Both the position numbers and the translations under genes were made by a program. From NCBI RefSeq assembly GCF_014646095.1, contig NZ_BMMU01000040.1, forward strand, positions 1 to 57,050: a stretch of DNA of 57,050 bases, written 5' to 3'. Positions 15,979-24,111 of this stretch are shown here, piece by piece (within the stretch, counting starts at the first letter, position 1; every line of letters starts with the position of its first letter). The notes beneath the pieces are model-generated. The model had not been told where the DNA came from. It saw only the letters and a program-made list of their open reading frames with translations, and did no database searches. Source of the stretch: Streptomyces lacrimifluminis. GTDB lineage: Bacteria > Actinomycetota > Actinomycetes > Streptomycetales > Streptomycetaceae.

Positions 15979-17451
15979 CTACTTCTTCCGGCCGCGCTTC
16001 TCGCGGACCCTGACCGAGATGTGGATCGGCGTGCCCTCGAAGCCGAACTCCTCACGCAGACGGCGCTCGATGAAGCGGCGGTAGCCGGCCTCGATGAAGC
16101 CGGAGGCGAAGAGCACGAACCGCGGCGGCTTGGTGCCCGCCTGGGTGCCGAACAGGATGCGCGGCTGCTTGCCGCCCCGGATCGGGTGCGGGTGGGCGGC
16201 GACCAGTTCGCCGAGGAAGGCGTTCAGCCGGCCCGTGGGGACCCGGGTCTCCCAGCCCGCGAGGGCGGCCTCGATCGCGGGGACCAGCTTCTCCATGTGG
16301 CGGCCGGTGCGCGCCGAGACGTTGACGCGGGGCGCCCACGCCACCTGGGCGAGCTCGGTCTCGATCTCCCGCTCCAGGTAGTAACGGCGCTCCTCGTCGA
16401 GCGTGTCCCACTTGTTGTACGCGAGGACGATCGCACGGCCCGCGTCGACGGCCATGGTGACGATCCGCTGGTCCTGGATGGAGATGTTCTCGGAGCCGTC
16501 GATCAGGATGACCGCGACCTCGGCCTTCTCCACGGCGGCGGCCGTGCGCAGCGAGGCGTAGTAGTCGGCGCCCTGCTGGAGGTGGACGCGCTTGCGGATG
16601 CCCGCCGTGTCGATGAACTTCCAGGTGACGCCGCCGAGTTCGATGAGCTCGTCGACCGGGTCACGGGTGGTGCCCGCGATCTCGTTGACGACGACGCGCT
16701 CCTGGCCCGCCACCTTGTTCAGCAGCGAGGACTTGCCGACGTTCGGGCGGCCGATGAGGGCGATGCGGCGCGGGCCGCCCACCCCGGCGCCGAAGGTCTG
16801 CGCGGGCGCCTCGGGCAGCGCCTCCAGGACGGCGTCCAGCATGTCGCCGGTGCCGCGGCCGTGCAGCGAGGAGACGGGGTGCGGCTCGCCGAGCCCGAGG
16901 GCCCACAGGGATGTGGCGTCGGCCTCGCCGCTCGGCCCGTCGACCTTGTTGGCGCACAGGACGACGGGTTTGCCGGCCTTGCGCAGCAGCCGGACGACCG
17001 CCTCGTCGGTGTCGGTCGCGCCCACCTTGGCGTCGACGACGAAGACGACCGCGTCGGCCGCCTCGATCGCGTACTCGGCCTGCGCGGCCACGGAGGCGTC
17101 GATACCGAGGACGTCCTGCTCCCAGCCGCCGGTGTCGACGATCTTGAAGCGGCGCCCGGCCCATTCGGCCTCGTAGGTGACGCGGTCGCGGGTGACGCCC
17201 GGCTTGTCCTCGACGACGGCTTCGCGGCGCCCGATGATGCGGTTGACGAGCGTCGACTTGCCGACGTTCGGCCGCCCCACCACGGCGAGAACGGGCAGCG
17301 GCCCGTGCCCCGCCTCGTCGAGCGCGCCCTCGATCTCCTCGGCGTCGAAGCCCTCGACCGCGGCGAGCTCCATGAACTCCGCGTACTCGGCATCGCCAAG
17401 CTCTCCGTGCTCGTACTCTCCCGAGCCCTCGGAGGGAATGTGGTCGTTCAT
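15979..17451 (-). CDS. der: Ribosome-associated double GTPase Der (EngA)
   Basis: The 490-residue protein has two tandem G domains, each with GRPNVGKS (at about 59-66 and 233-240 of this start), DTGGWE/DTAGIRK switch II motifs and NKVD/NKWD base-recognition motifs. A C-terminal KH-like domain (about 405-490) ends EGTPIHISVRVREKRGRKK. Der is needed for maturation of the 50S subunit. An acidic N-terminal extension of about 50 residues precedes the first G domain, usual in actinobacteria. The ATG at 17451 follows GAGG. It lies just downstream of the plsC-like and cmk genes (about 92 bp gap), a conserved actinobacterial order. Confidence 0.96.
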   Translation of the reverse strand: MNDHIPSEGSGEYEHGELGDAEYAEFMELAAVEGFDAEEIEGALDEAGHGPLPVLAVVGRPNVGKSTLVNRIIGRREAVVEDKPGVTRDRVTYEAEWAGRRFKIVDTGGWEQDVLGIDASVAAQAEYAIEAADAVVFVVDAKVGATDTDEAVVRLLRKAGKPVVLCANKVDGPSGEADATSLWALGLGEPHPVSSLHGRGTGDMLDAVLEALPEAPAQTFGAGVGGPRRIALIGRPNVGKSSLLNKVAGQERVVVNEIAGTTRDPVDELIELGGVTWKFIDTAGIRKRVHLQQGADYYASLRTAAAVEKAEVAVILIDGSENISIQDQRIVTMAVDAGRAIVLAYNKWDTLDEERRYYLEREIETELAQVAWAPRVNVSARTGRHMEKLVPAIEAALAGWETRVPTGRLNAFLGELVAAHPHPIRGGKQPRILFGTQAGTKPPRFVLFASGFIEAGYRRFIERRLREEFGFEGTPIHISVRVREKRGRKK

Positions 17452-17542
17452 GAAGTCCGTACCTCGTTCATCGTGGTGATCGGTGGAACCTCCCGGTATC
17501 GGGTGATCCACTACTGAAACCGCTCAAGTACTCAAGTGTCGC

Positions 17543-18238
17543 TCAGTGCTCAGCGGGGCGCCCGGCGTTTTCCTGACGGCCGGTGAGCCGTCTGGCGTTC
17601 TCCAGGTGCGCGGTGAGCTGCTTCTGAATGCGTACGGTCGCCTCGTCCAGCGCCGCGCGCGTACGCCGCCCGGTGCCGTCGCCCGCCTCGAACGGGTCAC
17701 CGAAGACCACGTCGACGCGGCTGCGCAGCGGAGGCAGCCCCTTTATCAACCGTCCACGCCGGTCGGTGCTTCCCAGGACGGCCACGGGAACGACCGGCGC
17801 ACCACTGCGGACCGCGAAGTACGCGAGCCCGGCACGCAGTGAGGCGAAGTCGCCGTCACCGCGGCTGCCCTCGGGAAAGATCCCGAGTACCCCACCACTC
17901 GACAGCACACCCAGGGCGTGGGTGATCGCCGTGCGGTCCGCCGTCGAGCGGTCCACCTCCAGCTGGCCGGTGGCGCGCATGAAGGTGGCGATCGGGCCGA
18001 TGAACGCCTCCTTCTTGACCAGGAAGTGCGAGGCCCGGGGAGCCACGCCGATGACCATCGGGCCGTCGAGGTTGTGCGAGTGATTGACGGCGAGGATCAC
18101 CGGACCGGTCGCGGGCACCTTCCAGGAACCGAGCACGCGCGGCTTCCACAGCCCGTACATCAGGCCGACGCCGATGCGCCGCCCGACCTCGGCACCCCGC
18201 GCGGACGGAGCCTTCCTCTCCTTCGACGGAACGCTCAC
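17543..18238 (-). CDS. 1-acyl-sn-glycerol-3-phosphate acyltransferase family (PlsC-like)
   Basis: The 231-residue protein has the LPLAT motifs NHSHNLDG (HX4D catalytic pair), FPEGSRG and a hydrophobic segment PVVPVAVLGS. It would acylate lysophosphatidic acid to phosphatidic acid at the membrane or act on a related lipid. Its GTG start (18238) overlaps the cmk stop by the four bases GTGA, so translation is coupled. The cmk-plsC-der order is a known actinobacterial cluster. Confidence 0.9.
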   Translation of the reverse strand: MSVPSKERKAPSARGAEVGRRIGVGLMYGLWKPRVLGSWKVPATGPVILAVNHSHNLDGPMVIGVAPRASHFLVKKEAFIGPIATFMRATGQLEVDRSTADRTAITHALGVLSSGGVLGIFPEGSRGDGDFASLRAGLAYFAVRSGAPVVPVAVLGSTDRRGRLIKGLPPLRSRVDVVFGDPFEAGDGTGRRTRAALDEATVRIQKQLTAHLENARRLTGRQENAGRPAEH

Positions 18239-18912
18239 TTCGCGTCCCGCTTCTCCTCGACGAGGGTGACCACGCACTCGATGACCTGCTGCAGGGTCAG
18301 CTCGGAGGTGTCGACCTCCACCGCGTCGTCCGCCTTGGCGAGCGGCGAGGTCTTACGGCTGGAGTCGGCCGCGTCCCGCTTCAGCAGCGCCTCACGGGTG
18401 GCGTTGACGTCGGCACCCTTCAGCTCACCGCTGCGGCGGGCCGCACGCGCCTCCGGGGAGGCAGTGAGGAAGATCTTCAGGTCGGCGTCGGGCAGCACGG
18501 TCGTCCCGATGTCCCGCCCCTCGACGACGATCCCCTTCTCGGCGGACGCGGCGATGGAACGCTGCAACCCGGTGATCAGGGCCCGCACCTCCGGGACGGC
18601 GCTCACCGCGCTGACCTTGGAGGTGACCTCCTGGGTACGGATCGGGCCGCCGACGTCGGTGCCGTCCACCGCGATCGTCGGGTTCTCCGGATCCGTGCCG
18701 GAGACGATCTCGGCCTTGCCCGCCACGGCGGCGATCGCGGAGGGGTCCGTGATGTCGATCCCGTTGGTCACCATCCACCAGGTGATCGCCCGGTACTGGG
18801 CCCCGGTGTCCAGGTAACTCAGCCCGAGCTGCGCGGCGACAGCCTTCGACGTGCTCGACTTGCCTGTGCCGGAGGGCCCGTCAATGGCGACAATCACTGC
18901 GGCGCGATCCAC
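18235..18912 (-). CDS. cmk: Cytidylate kinase
   Basis: The 225-residue product has the P-loop DGPSGTGKS (11-19), then YLDTGAQYRAITWW, GIVVEGRDIGTTVLPDADLK and the LID arginines R-A-ARR. It phosphorylates CMP and dCMP with ATP. The GTG at 18912 is chosen because it yields the usual Cmk length and AAAGGTG lies upstream; a longer frame to an ATG at 18996 has an unlikely Pro-rich leader. It is the first gene of the cmk-plsC-der unit. Confidence 0.95.
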   Translation of the reverse strand: MDRAAVIVAIDGPSGTGKSSTSKAVAAQLGLSYLDTGAQYRAITWWMVTNGIDITDPSAIAAVAGKAEIVSGTDPENPTIAVDGTDVGGPIRTQEVTSKVSAVSAVPEVRALITGLQRSIAASAEKGIVVEGRDIGTTVLPDADLKIFLTASPEARAARRSGELKGADVNATREALLKRDAADSSRKTSPLAKADDAVEVDTSELTLQQVIECVVTLVEEKRDAK

Positions 18913-19118
18913 TGTGGAGGCACCTTTCCTGGTCCGGGGTGGTGGGGCGGGGGCGCTTGGTGCCCCGGACAAGGTTACTGGGTGCGGGTCACTCATCCGG
19001 CCGCACGCCTTCGGCCCGGGCACCTCCAGCCCGTCCGGTGCCTCTCTCGGTGCCTGATCGACACCGGCCCTCACGTCCCCAACCCGCTCGGTGCCTGGTC
19101 GGCACCGGCCCCGGCACC

Positions 19119-19187
19119 TTCAGCCCGTCCGGCGCTTGAGGACGAGGCCGCGCCCCATCAGCCCGTCCGGCGTTTGAGGACGAGGCC
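19119..19187. repeat. Two copies of the Streptomyces CAGCCCGTCCGGCG(C/T)TTGAGGACGAGGC repeat
   Basis: Near-identical 28-nt units start at about 19120 and 19159. The sequence is widespread between streptomycete genes and usually sits at 3' ends. Confidence 0.8.
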
Positions 19188-19209
19188 CGTTCAGGGCCGA
19201 CCGGGGGTC

Positions 19210-19229
19210 TGGGGGCGGAGCCCCCAGCA
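19210..19229 (-). terminator. GC-rich hairpin after tyrA
   Basis: CTGGGGGCGGAGCCCCCAG forms a stem of eight base pairs with a short loop, 16 bases beyond the tyrA stop. Confidence 0.7.
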
Positions 19230-19244
19230 GCGACGGCCCACCCC

Positions 19245-20330
19245 CTACTGCCGAAGCGCCCAGCCCCGCTCCCGCAGCGAAGCCGAAAGCACAGGCGCGG
19301 CCTTCGGCTCCACCATCAACTGCACCAGCCCCGCCTGCTGCCCCGTGGCGTGCTCGATCCGCACATCCTCGACATTGACCCCCGCACGCCCCGCGTCGGC
19401 GAAGATCCGGGCCAGCTGCCCCGGCTGGTCGTCGATGAGAACCGCCACCACCTCATAGGCCCGCGGAGCGGACCCGTGCTTCCCGGGCACCCGAACCTGC
19501 CCGGCGTTCCCGCGCCGCAGGACGTCCTCGACCCCGGACACGCCCTCGCGGCGCTTCGCCTCGTCGGACGACTGGAGGGACCGCAGCGCCTGAACCGTCT
19601 CCCCCAGGTCGGCGGCGACGTCCGTGAGGAGGTCGGCGACCGGCCCGGGGTTGGCGGAGAGGATGTCGATCCACATGCCGGGATCGGACGCGGCGATCCG
19701 GGTCACGTCCCGGATGCCCTGCCCGCACAGCCGTACGGCCGCCTCCTCCGCGTTCTCCAGCCGCGCGGCGACCATGCTGGAGACCAGGTGGGGCATGTGG
19801 GAGACGAGGGCCACGGCACGGTCGTGGGCGTCCGCGTCCATGACGACGGGGACCGCACGGCAGTGCGAGACCAGTTCGAGGGCGAGGTTCAGGACCTCGG
19901 TGTCCGTGTCGCGGGTCGGCGTCAGCACCCAGGGCCGGCCCTCGAAGAGGTCGCCGGTCGCGGCCAGGGGACCGGACTTCTCCCGGCCCGACATGGGGTG
20001 CGAGCCGATGTACGTCGCCAGGTCGAGGTCCAGCGCCTCCAGCTCGCGGCGCGGGCCGCCCTTGACGCTGGCCACGTCGAGGTAGCCGCGCGCGACACCC
20101 CGGCGCATGGCGTCGGCGAGGGCGCCGGCCACGTGCGCGGGCGGAACTGCGATGATCGCGAGGTCGACCGGCCCCTCCGGCGCCGCGTCCGTACCGGCGC
20201 CCAGCGCGGACGCCGTACGGGCCTGCTCGGGGTCGTGGTCGGCGAGGTGGACGACGACACCGCGCGAGGCGAGGGCGAGCGCGGCGGACGTACCGATGAG
20301 GCCCGTGCCGATGACGAGTGCGGTTCTCAC
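19245..20330 (-). CDS. tyrA: Prephenate dehydrogenase with C-terminal ACT domain
   Basis: The 361-residue enzyme has an N-terminal Rossmann motif VIGTGLIGTS, the catalytic GSHPMSGREKSGP loop and a helical dimer domain with HDRAVALVSHMPHLVSS. A C-terminal ACT domain (about 288-361: YEVVAVLIDDQPGQLARIFA, EDVRIEHATGQ) is the likely tyrosine feedback site. It converts prephenate to 4-hydroxyphenylpyruvate. The GTG start overlaps the chorismate mutase stop (GTGA), so two consecutive steps of tyrosine synthesis are translationally coupled. Confidence 0.94.
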   Translation of the reverse strand: MRTALVIGTGLIGTSAALALASRGVVVHLADHDPEQARTASALGAGTDAAPEGPVDLAIIAVPPAHVAGALADAMRRGVARGYLDVASVKGGPRRELEALDLDLATYIGSHPMSGREKSGPLAATGDLFEGRPWVLTPTRDTDTEVLNLALELVSHCRAVPVVMDADAHDRAVALVSHMPHLVSSMVAARLENAEEAAVRLCGQGIRDVTRIAASDPGMWIDILSANPGPVADLLTDVAADLGETVQALRSLQSSDEAKRREGVSGVEDVLRRGNAGQVRVPGKHGSAPRAYEVVAVLIDDQPGQLARIFADAGRAGVNVEDVRIEHATGQQAGLVQLMVEPKAAPVLSASLRERGWALRQ

Positions 20331-20689
20331 TGGGCGATGTCCTTGCGCAGGGCACCCGCGGCACCGAGGTAGACGTGCGCGATGTCCGCGCGGGGCAGGT
20401 CCGACTCGATGTGCGCGAGGATCCGGACCACCCGTGGCATCGCGCCCTCGATGTCCAGCTCCTGGGCACAGATCAGCGGTACGTCGACGATGCCGAGCTT
20501 GCGGGCGGCGGCGGCCGGGAAGTCGCTGTGCAGGTCGGGGGTGGCCGTGAACCAGACGCTGATCAGGTCGTCCGCGGTGAGGCTGTTGCGCTCCAGGACC
20601 GCGGTGAGCAGTTCGCTGACCCGCTCGTCCATGTGTCCGGCCTCGTCCCGATCCAGTTGGACGGCGCCCCGGACCGCTCGTACCGCCAC
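20327..20689 (-). CDS. aroH: Chorismate mutase, AroH class
   Basis: The 120-residue product starts VAVRAVRGAVQLDRDEAGHM and contains DDLISVWFTATPDLHSDFPA, GIVDVPLICAQELDIEGAMP and AHVYLGAAGALRKDI, matching the trimeric Bacillus-type AroH rather than the helical AroQ type. It makes prephenate for TyrA, its overlapping downstream neighbour. The GTG at 20689 has AGGAG seven bases upstream. Confidence 0.95.
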   Translation of the reverse strand: MAVRAVRGAVQLDRDEAGHMDERVSELLTAVLERNSLTADDLISVWFTATPDLHSDFPAAAARKLGIVDVPLICAQELDIEGAMPRVVRILAHIESDLPRADIAHVYLGAAGALRKDIAQ

Positions 20690-20925
20690 GGTGATGCTCC
20701 TTGCTGAGCCGATGTAGGGATTTCGGTCCACAGCCTAGTCAGCCCGTGTGCGACGGCTCCGTGGCGCCCGCCCCCTGAGACGCGCCGAACGGCCCGGACC
20801 CGGCTTTGCCAATGTCACCCGATTCGCCCCGATCCGCGAGTTGGAGTGCGGACACGCCCGTGCGCTCTGGACGTGGGGGCTCGGGTCCGCTCTCATAGCA
20901 GGAAGCTCGCCTCGGGGGAGGCCCG

Positions 20926-21609
20926 ATGAAGCGCACCGGACCGCTTTTCACACTGCTCGCGGGACTGTTGCTGGCCCTGTTCATGCTGTCGCTCAACGCG
21001 ACGACCGGGACGAAGCCCGCATCCACGTCCCAGGCCGACTCACCCGCCGACAAGGTGTCACCTTCGCCGGCACCCACCGCCTCGAAGGCGTCCCCATCGC
21101 CTTCCCCGTCCGCGACCCCGTCCCCGTCGCCCACCAGGGTTTCCGCACCGAACGCCGACTACGCGGGCCGTACGGACGACGACTCGTCCGCGGTGTCGGT
21201 CTCGCTGCGCGACGGCAGGGCGATCGCCTACTTCTGCGACGGCCGTGACAAGGAGTCGTGGCTCAAGGGCGATGTCGGGGCCGACGGTTCCATGAAGCTC
21301 ACCGGCGACGGCGGCTCCGTACTGAACGGCACCCTCAAGGGCGGGAGCCTCCGCGGCACGGTCGACATCGAGGGCGGGCACTACGCCTTCACCGCGGACA
21401 AGGCGGTCAAGCCGTCCGGGCTCTACCGGGCGACCGCGACCGTGCGGAACGCCGAGGTCGACGGCGGCTGGATCGTGCTGTCCACCGGGGAGCAGGTCGG
21501 CATCCTCAAGCGCGACGGCAAACCCGCCCCCGCGCCCCGGATCGACCCGGAGACCGGCGCGGTGACGATCGACGGCCAGCGGCTGACGGCCCGCCCGGTC
21601 ACACCCTGA
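20926..21609 (+). CDS. Membrane-anchored or secreted protein of unknown function, first gene of a surface redox module
   Basis: The 227-residue protein has one N-terminal membrane segment (about 5-23) followed by a Ser/Pro/Thr-rich linker (30-75, with PSPSPSATPSPSPTR) and a compact beta-rich extracytoplasmic domain (78-225). That domain contains YAGRTDDDSSAVSVSLRDG, IAYFCDGRDKESWLKGDVG, then repeated glycine turns and GIVLSTGEQVGIL-like strands. Only one Cys (in FCDG) is obvious. The start ATG follows GGGGGAGG. It is 27 bp upstream of the DUF6529 gene, so co-transcribed. I do not recognise a named family. Confidence 0.72.
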   Translation: MKRTGPLFTLLAGLLLALFMLSLNATTGTKPASTSQADSPADKVSPSPAPTASKASPSPSPSATPSPSPTRVSAPNADYAGRTDDDSSAVSVSLRDGRAIAYFCDGRDKESWLKGDVGADGSMKLTGDGGSVLNGTLKGGSLRGTVDIEGGHYAFTADKAVKPSGLYRATATVRNAEVDGGWIVLSTGEQVGILKRDGKPAPAPRIDPETGAVTIDGQRLTARPVTP

Positions 21610-21636
21610 CATCCCACTCCTCGCAGGGAGCCGAAC

Positions 21637-22221
21637 ATGACCGTGGACCCGAACGCCGCCACCCAGAGCTTCCCGCCGCGTCCGCCGGCCCCCAGCGGCC
21701 CGAACGCTGCCCGCTACCTCGTCCCGGCGCTCGTCGCCGCCGCTGTGGCGGTGGGCCTCGGGGCGTACGGCAAGGTCCACGACCCGGAGGGCACCGCCTT
21801 CAACCTGGCCGGGTTCAGCAGCACGAGCGCGGTGAAGTCCTGGCTGGCGACGACGGCGTTCGGCTTCGCGCTCGTCCAGGTCGTGTCGGCACTGATGGTG
21901 TACGGCAAGCTGCCGGGCCCGGGCTGGTCGGCGAAGCTGCACCGCTGGTCGGGGCGGATCGCGTTCCTGGTGGCGGTTCCGGTGGCCGTGCACTGTCTGT
22001 ACGCGTTCGGATATCAAACATACGATTCCCGCGTGATGTGGCACTCCCTCCTGGGTTGCTTCGTCTTCGGCGTTTTCAGTGCAAAGATGCTGCTGCTTCG
22101 CTGGGACCGGCTGCCCGGCTGGCTGCTGCCGGTCGTCGGCGGACTGGTCTTCACCGCGCTGACGATCGTCTGGCTCACTTCCGCCCTCTGGTTCTTCCGC
22201 AACTTCGGAGTGACGACATGA
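21637..22221 (+). CDS. DUF6529-type integral membrane protein, possible heme-binding partner of the Rieske protein
   Basis: The 194-residue protein has about five membrane helices. Histidines sit in or beside helices: KLHRWSGRIAF, AVHCLYAFGYQ and VMWHSLLGCFVFG, reminiscent of b-type heme ligation in cytochrome b561- or ferric-reductase-like proteins (inference). The last helices end WLTSALWFFRNFGVTT. Its stop overlaps the next gene's start (ATGA). With the Rieske lipoprotein it probably forms a membrane electron-transfer pair. DUF6529 is from memory. Confidence 0.72.
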   Translation: MTVDPNAATQSFPPRPPAPSGPNAARYLVPALVAAAVAVGLGAYGKVHDPEGTAFNLAGFSSTSAVKSWLATTAFGFALVQVVSALMVYGKLPGPGWSAKLHRWSGRIAFLVAVPVAVHCLYAFGYQTYDSRVMWHSLLGCFVFGVFSAKMLLLRWDRLPGWLLPVVGGLVFTALTIVWLTSALWFFRNFGVTT

Positions 22222-22625
22222 CGCAAGGCCCGACGCGACGCACGATCCTCCTCGCGACGGGCGCCGCGGCGCTCACCGCGGGATGCAGCGAGTACGGCGA
22301 CGAATCCGCGTCCCCCGAGTCCTCCGCGGGCTCCCCCGGACAGGAACTGGCCACCACGGCCGACATCCCGGTCGGCGGCGGCAGGATCTTCAAGGACGAG
22401 CAGGTTGTCGTGACGCAGCCCAGGGAGGGCGAGTTCAAGGCCTTCACGTCGATCTGCACGCACCAGCAGTGCCCCGTGGCCAATGTCCAGGACGGCACCA
22501 TCAACTGCACCTGCCACGGCAGCAAGTTCGACATCACGGACGGTTCGGTGACCAACCCGCCGGCGACGCGGCCGCTGGCCGAGAAGAAGATCACGGTGGC
22601 GGGAAATTCGATCCGCCTGGCGTGA
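22218..22625 (+). CDS. Rieske (2Fe-2S) lipoprotein
   Basis: The 135-residue protein starts with RRTILLATGAAALTAGCS, a twin-arginine-like signal peptide with a lipobox whose Cys23 would be lipidated. The Rieske domain has C80-T-H82 (CTHQQC) and C97-T-C99-H100 (CTCHGSKFD): C80, C97, H82 and H100 ligate the cluster and C85/C99 can form the stabilising disulfide of cytochrome bc-type Rieske proteins. It would act on the outer face of the membrane as a one-electron carrier. It overlaps the membrane gene by ATGA. Confidence 0.92.
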   Translation: MTQGPTRRTILLATGAAALTAGCSEYGDESASPESSAGSPGQELATTADIPVGGGRIFKDEQVVVTQPREGEFKAFTSICTHQQCPVANVQDGTINCTCHGSKFDITDGSVTNPPATRPLAEKKITVAGNSIRLA

Positions 22626-22647
22626 GGTTCCCGCGTACGCTCCCGGA

Positions 22648-23412
22648 ATGCGCCGGCATTCCGACCCCGAGAGCCCCGAGAACCTGGTACGCGACCACAC
22701 GGTCTACGCCTGTGTGATGGGCTCGCGCGCCTTCGGCCTGGCGACGGACGGCAGCGACACGGACCGGCGCGGGGTGTTCCTCGCGCCCACTCCCCTGTTC
22801 TGGCGCTTCGAGAAACCGCCCACGCATGTGGAGGGCCCGGCCCAGGAGCAGTTCAGCTGGGAGCTGGAACGCTTCTGCACACTGGCTCTGCGGGCCAACC
22901 CGAACATCCTGGAGTGCCTCCACTCCCCTCTCGTCGAGTACGCCGACGACACGGGCCGCGAACTTCTCGCCCTGCGCGGGGCGTTCCTCTCCCGCCAGGC
23001 GCACGAGACGTTCGCGCGCTACGCGCTCGGCCAGCACAAGAAGCTGGAGGCCGACGTCCGCGTCCACGGCGCCCCGCGCTGGAAGCACGCGATGCACCTG
23101 CTGCGCCTGCTGATGAGCTGCCGCGACCTGCTGCGCACGGGCACGCTCACGATCGACGTCGGCGACGAGCGCGAGCCGCTGCTGGCGGTGAAGCGGGGCG
23201 AGGTGCCGTGGCCGGAGGTCGAGTCCTGGATGAACCGCCTCGCCGCGGAGGCCGAGGCGGCGTCCCACCACAGCCCGCTCCCCGAGGAGCCGGACCACCG
23301 ACGCGTCGAGGACTTCCTCGTCCGCACCCGTCGCGCCTCAGCCCGTCAGCCGGACCCGTACGACCAAGTCGTGCAGGGCGTCGTGCGCGGCGGGGGCGTC
23401 CGGCAGCCCTGA
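22648..23412 (+). CDS. RlaP-type nucleotidyltransferase (DNA polymerase beta superfamily), copy 1
   Basis: The 254-residue protein has the minimal nucleotidyltransferase signature VMGSRAFGLATDGSDTDRRG (GS...SDxD metal-binding aspartates), a helical region LERFCTLALRANPNILECLH, and a C-terminal helix bundle with WKHAMHLLRLLMSCRDLL, characteristic of the predicted nucleotidyltransferases named RNA-ligase-associated (RlaP, YcgL-like, PF10127). Substrate is unknown. No ribosome site is obvious before the ATG. The last 25 codons (ASARQPDPYDQVVQGVVRGG) overlap the 3' end of the convergent paralogue at 23338-24108. Confidence 0.82.
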   Translation: MRRHSDPESPENLVRDHTVYACVMGSRAFGLATDGSDTDRRGVFLAPTPLFWRFEKPPTHVEGPAQEQFSWELERFCTLALRANPNILECLHSPLVEYADDTGRELLALRGAFLSRQAHETFARYALGQHKKLEADVRVHGAPRWKHAMHLLRLLMSCRDLLRTGTLTIDVGDEREPLLAVKRGEVPWPEVESWMNRLAAEAEAASHHSPLPEEPDHRRVEDFLVRTRRASARQPDPYDQVVQGVVRGGGVRQP

Positions 23413-24108
23413 GACGGCCTGCGCCTCGTCCAGCACCCGGTGCAACCTCTCCACATCGGCCTCCACGCGCGCGTGGTCGATGTCGGCGGGCCCGTGCTCC
23501 CGCTCCGCCTTGGCCGCGACCAGCTCCGGCAGATACGCCGGGGCCTCGCCGATCTCCCCGACGAGCGTGGGCAGATGGGCCTGCACCTCGCCGGCGCGCA
23601 TCAGCCTGATCCCGGTGAGCAGCACACGGAACGTGTAGAGCAGCGGCTTGAGTTCACCGCTCTTCTCGAAGAGCCGCCACTGTGTGACCGCGAAGCCCCG
23701 GTAGTGGTGGGCATGGTGGCTGGTGAGAACTCCGGGGGCGAGCGCGGCGAGTTCGCGATGGGTGTCGGTCGTGTGCACGACCAGCGGGGACAGCAACTGC
23801 TCCAGCACATAGCCGTTGCGTCGCAGCATCAGCCGTACGAACTTACGCAGATCGTGGGTGACGAGGTCCAGTTCGACACCGTCCCGCACCCACATCCGCG
23901 ACCGGGTCTCGGCCGGCTCCCGGAGCCCGACCAGGTCGGCGGCCGGCAGCAGATGGACGCCCCGGAGGTCCACGTCCGAGTCTCGGGACGGGAAGCCGTA
24001 GAGGTGGGCGCCCGAAACGGTGGCGAAGAGCACCGGGTCGGGCTGCTCCGCGGCCACGGACGCCAGGTCGAGTTCCGGGAACTCCGTGAGGCGCAGTACA
24101 TCGTTCAT
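23338..24108 (-). CDS. RlaP-type nucleotidyltransferase, copy 2, in the NrtR/ADP-ribosylglycohydrolase operon
   Basis: The 256-residue paralogue has LFATVSGAHLYGFPSRDSDV with DLRGVHLLP (GS-like SGAHLYG and the DSDVD metal site), VTHDLRKFVRLMLRRNGYVL, and the helical tail LKPLLYTFRVLLTGIRLM. It differs clearly from copy 1 but shares the fold and a matching C-terminal end (LHDLVVRVR versus VEDFLVRTRR). It begins three bases after the glycohydrolase stop and is the third gene of the operon. Family assignment is good; activity is unproven. Confidence 0.83.
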   Translation of the reverse strand: MNDVLRLTEFPELDLASVAAEQPDPVLFATVSGAHLYGFPSRDSDVDLRGVHLLPAADLVGLREPAETRSRMWVRDGVELDLVTHDLRKFVRLMLRRNGYVLEQLLSPLVVHTTDTHRELAALAPGVLTSHHAHHYRGFAVTQWRLFEKSGELKPLLYTFRVLLTGIRLMRAGEVQAHLPTLVGEIGEAPAYLPELVAAKAEREHGPADIDHARVEADVERLHRVLDEAQAVSGLPDAPAAHDALHDLVVRVRLTG

Positions 24109-24111
24109 CCG

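Larger units (their letters stand above)
18913..19244. other. Repeat-rich non-coding gap between cmk and tyrA
   Basis: No gene is seen. It contains GGTGCCTGxTCGxCACCGGCCC-like repeats (19029-19110), two copies of CAGCCCGTCCGGCGxTTGAGG and a GC hairpin. Confidence 0.6.
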
